Shown in pieces: positions 61,793 through 64,000 of a DNA stretch of 64,000 bases (position 1 is its first letter; each line of letters begins with the position of its first letter). The notes under the pieces were generated by a model, which was not told the origin of the DNA, made no database searches, and saw only the letters and a list, made by a program, of their open reading frames with translations. This DNA comes from a virus, in the IMG/VR virus record IMGVR_UViG_3300030106_006270, positions 17,828-81,827 of that record; one strand, given 5' to 3'. Both the position numbers and the translations under genes were made by a program.

Positions 61793-63126
61793 TATTTCAC
61801 CTTTTTAAGTTTAGGTAATTCCATTTTCTTTGGAGTAGTGCTCGAAACTTTCTTCAACTTAGGAAGTTTTAGCTCAACGGGTTGTGGCATACTCTCAAAC
61901 TTTGGTAGGTAATTATCTAATATTTTTTCAAATTTATTATTCATACCTTTAAGTGAAAAATTACCTCTGTTCGATATACCTAATCGTTTTGCTGGTAAGG
62001 TGTACTGTTTGTAATTCTTAAACACTCGAGTCATCATTTGGGATGCATATTGATAATTTACGGCAAACCACTTAGCACCTTCTTGTAACATTTCTTTTGG
62101 TATTGCAGATGAATGTACATCTATTAAAGTACCTGGTAAGAGGATAGCGTTTTTAGAATTCAAAAAATCTCTCTGCCCACTCCAATCAGGTGCAATAATT
62201 GGTTTTTCACTCAAAGATGCTTCAAGTAAAGGACGACCAAAACCCTCTCCATGTGTAAAAGTTATGTGTGCCTTAACTTTTGGATGATTATATAGTTCAT
62301 TTATCTCATCATCTGTCATATCACCATGTAATAAATAAACATTAGGTAAATCTCCTTTTATAGTTTCTTTAATTTCTTTAATTTTTCCAAGTATAGTTCT
62401 TCTATCAATAACAGAGAAAGTAGCACCACTTGTTTTCATAAGTAATGCTGGTTTATTTTTCTTATTTTTAAATGTTTCTAAAAATGTTTTCACTAACATA
62501 CCAGTGTCTTTTCTGTCCTGACCTAAATTTCCTTGTAACCAATGACCCGTATATAAAAACACAAACTTTTCAGGTATGTTTTCCATCTCATCTACAAGTT
62601 CTTTTGAAAACTCCTTTGTTTTTTTATAGATGTCTGTATCAGCACCCTCAAACAATACTTCCATAGGTTTATTCATTTTTACAATTCCTACGCTCTGTCC
62701 TTTATCATCCACTTGGTCATAGACAACACCAGAAAAAACATCTTTTACAAATTCAGAAACTGCTATGTTTAAATCCATCCTATTCAAACCATCAACCCAT
62801 TCTGGTTTTGGAGCGGTATTTTCAATACCAGCTGTCACTCCAATATTGTACTTACCTATTGGTGTGAATTCATTTGGAACTGATACTTGAATATGAACAT
62901 CAGGTTGTCTTGGTAAACTGTTTTCTTTAAGTAATCTGTCAATGATTAACTTATCCTTTGGATTTTGTATGTTTAGAGCATTCATTGGTGTATTACCCCA
63001 CCTTAAAGAATTAATATGAATGTCAAATCTATCCATAGCTATCAAAGCCCAAATTAAATCTCTAGTGTGTGCTCCGTAACCACTTCTTGTTGCTGGTGGT
63101 CCTGTAACTAATAGTAATGGTTTCAT
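61792..63126 (-). CDS. GT4-family glycosyltransferase
   Basis: 444 residues. LLLVTGPPATRSGYGAHTRD at the N-terminus (GT-B acceptor domain with G-x-G-x-H), FVFLYTGHWLQGNLGQDRKD, and in the donor domain ITFTHGEGFGRPLLEASLSE then KPIIAPDWSGQRDFL (E-x7-E motif). Retaining GT-B transferase. A basic Lys/Leu/Pro-rich tail (KLPKLKKVSSTTPKKMELPK) is extra. Confidence 0.9.
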   Translation of the reverse strand: MKPLLLVTGPPATRSGYGAHTRDLIWALIAMDRFDIHINSLRWGNTPMNALNIQNPKDKLIIDRLLKENSLPRQPDVHIQVSVPNEFTPIGKYNIGVTAGIENTAPKPEWVDGLNRMDLNIAVSEFVKDVFSGVVYDQVDDKGQSVGIVKMNKPMEVLFEGADTDIYKKTKEFSKELVDEMENIPEKFVFLYTGHWLQGNLGQDRKDTGMLVKTFLETFKNKKNKPALLMKTSGATFSVIDRRTILGKIKEIKETIKGDLPNVYLLHGDMTDDEINELYNHPKVKAHITFTHGEGFGRPLLEASLSEKPIIAPDWSGQRDFLNSKNAILLPGTLIDVHSSAIPKEMLQEGAKWFAVNYQYASQMMTRVFKNYKQYTLPAKRLGISNRGNFSLKGMNNKFEKILDNYLPKFESMPQPVELKLPKLKKVSSTTPKKMELPKLKKVK

Positions 63127-63134
63127 TCTATCTC

Positions 63135-64000
63135 CTATCCTTCAAAAATTGTGTATCGTTTTCTTGGTTCCCACTTTTCAAAAGCAGTATCCATATGGTT
63201 AATGAAATTCTGACACATAGCTTTAGCAGACATCATGGCATCATCACCCATTACAAATTCATGCCCTAACATTCCACATCTATCTCTTTCTTCTTTACCC
63301 ATATCATACCACTCTTTTAGAACATCAGCAAAATCTTCGAATCTTGGTCTATCATCAAAGATATATGGTGTTGGTATTGAACCTTGTAAACTACGATTAG
63401 ATGGCCAAACAGGTTTACACCACTCACCCCAAGTCAAATCGGAATTGTTTTTCCACTTTTTCTCATCGTGCAGTGAGTGAACCCAACTGTAATCATCGGC
63501 AGTAAGTAACTTATCCTTATACCTAAACCCACATTGGTCTTGTAATCCACCTGTAACATTCACTGATACTGGCGTGCCACACATTAGTGCTTCACAAGTC
63601 CCTAATCCAAACCCCTCATTGGAAGCCATATTGATTTGTACATCAGCCATATTGTACAGATAATTAAGATGTTTAGGTGCTAATTTCTTATGTGAAAATA
63701 TTACATCATAATCAGGACAGACAGCCTCAACTACTGCTGGTAAGTCTGTTCCATTAGTATCTTTTGGTTGAGTGTGCATTACCAATGCACATCTTTTTGC
63801 TTTATCTTTAGGTAGCATATCGCAAAATGTTTTGTATGCCATTATAACATCACCGGGCAGTTTTCTTCTAATATTTCTATTGTTCCAAAATACTATGAAA
63901 TCGTAATCTTCTCTTTCTTGAGTCACAGTTCTTTTGAATTGAAGTAAATCACCCCATTCTTTATCAGATTTTTTAATAGGATAAAAGGAATTCTCATCTA
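63135..64000 (-). CDS. Glycosyltransferase, GT-B fold, 5' end beyond the window
   Basis: The frame is open to the window edge. A GTG at 63924-63926 is only an internal codon, because in-frame coding upstream (…KEWGDLLQFKRTV) continues the domain. Visible part about 288 residues: YDFIVFWNNRNIRRKLPGDV, ALVMHTQPKDTNGTDLPAVV and NMASNEGFGLGTCEALMCGT (donor site, G-E-x2-G-x-x-x-E-A) followed by GGLQDQCG. GT4-type enzyme, probably a partner or paralogue of the gene at 61792. Confidence 0.85.
   Translation of the reverse strand, partial: DENSFYPIKKSDKEWGDLLQFKRTVTQEREDYDFIVFWNNRNIRRKLPGDVIMAYKTFCDMLPKDKAKRCALVMHTQPKDTNGTDLPAVVEAVCPDYDVIFSHKKLAPKHLNYLYNMADVQINMASNEGFGLGTCEALMCGTPVSVNVTGGLQDQCGFRYKDKLLTADDYSWVHSLHDEKKWKNNSDLTWGEWCKPVWPSNRSLQGSIPTPYIFDDRPRFEDFADVLKEWYDMGKEERDRCGMLGHEFVMGDDAMMSAKAMCQNFINHMDTAFEKWEPRKRYTIFEG

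Noticed and set aside
63924-63926. GTG start for the last glycosyltransferase gene
   Set aside because: In-frame coding continues upstream to the window edge with the same domain pattern and no ribosome binding site precedes GTG.
1-64000. CRISPR array, insertion sequence, integrase or attachment site
   Set aside because: No regularly spaced direct repeats with unique spacers, no transposase or integrase motif, and no terminal inverted repeats were seen.

Overview
This window looks like a continuous piece of a large, AT-rich, double-stranded DNA virus, probably a marine myovirus-type phage of a Gram-negative bacterium. No sequence search could be run, so this rests on gene content. Virtually every supported gene lies on the minus strand in tightly overlapping chains (ATGA and TAATG junctions). 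Phage-typical genes include Hsp20, a GH108 endolysin with a holin-like neighbour, a MoxR-type AAA ATPase paired with a VWA protein, PhoH, UV-damage endonuclease, MazG, HNH proteins, a tRNA-Cys and many tiny genes. Signal peptides, a lipobox, beta-barrel-like secreted proteins and a TonB-type domain point to a host with an outer membrane. No capsid, terminase or tail gene was recognised, so the structural genes probably lie outside the window.

Layout in the order of the sequence (transcription runs right to left). 0-8 kb: membrane, lysis, chaperone and small unknown genes, including an apparent SelW/Rdx-family selenoprotein read through an in-frame UGA (5659-5892). 6.7-10.4 kb: the AAA/VWA pair. 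10.4-11.1 kb: a long non-coding stretch with a strong closing stem. 11.1-13.6 kb: a secreted protein and four prepilin-like proteins. 13.8-17.7 kb: proteins with similar N-termini (M-I-K-L-K-[DE]-L-[LI]) and repeated E-S-[VI]-N-E motifs, suggestive of head-packaged, protease-processed proteins. 17.6-23.6 kb: a holin-like protein, thioredoxin-like, MshEN-like and porin-like proteins, a 14-residue Cys-rich peptide, PhoH, ASCH and PAP2. 23.6-30.2 kb: UvsE, a chain of very small membrane genes, SWIM, VOC, a cNMP-binding membrane protein, MazG and a tRNA-Cys lying inside an open reading frame. 30.2-34.5 kb: a minimal C-family DNA polymerase, a 2OG-oxygenase-like protein, a promoter-driven structured non-coding region and a degenerate HNH protein. 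34.6-38.2 kb: small membrane, TonB-like, HNH and lipoprotein genes.

38.2-64 kb is almost one uninterrupted glycan operon of about 26 kb. It has glycosyltransferases, nucleotide-sugar enzymes (PseB/CapD-like, RmlD-like, FdtA-like, RmlC-like, a DegT aminotransferase, a C-methyltransferase), several methyltransferases, a NodU/CmcH-type carbamoyltransferase and, at its centre, a phosphonate module. The module has a three-domain protein (phosphatase/sulfatase-like, cytidylyltransferase, PEP mutase with an intact EDKX5NS motif), a phosphonopyruvate decarboxylase split over two genes, and an iron-type alcohol dehydrogenase. Together these could make an activated phosphonate for attachment to a glycan.

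Regulation: seven copies of one minus-strand promoter (TTGNNN, 17 bp, TAGCTT, with a conserved TTCG before the -10) sit upstream of regulatory or metabolic gene blocks and one non-coding RNA region. A second recurrent element (TATTTATTAT on the coding strand) precedes many other starts and may be a late promoter. All starts given here were chosen from ribosome binding sites, overlaps and promoter positions.
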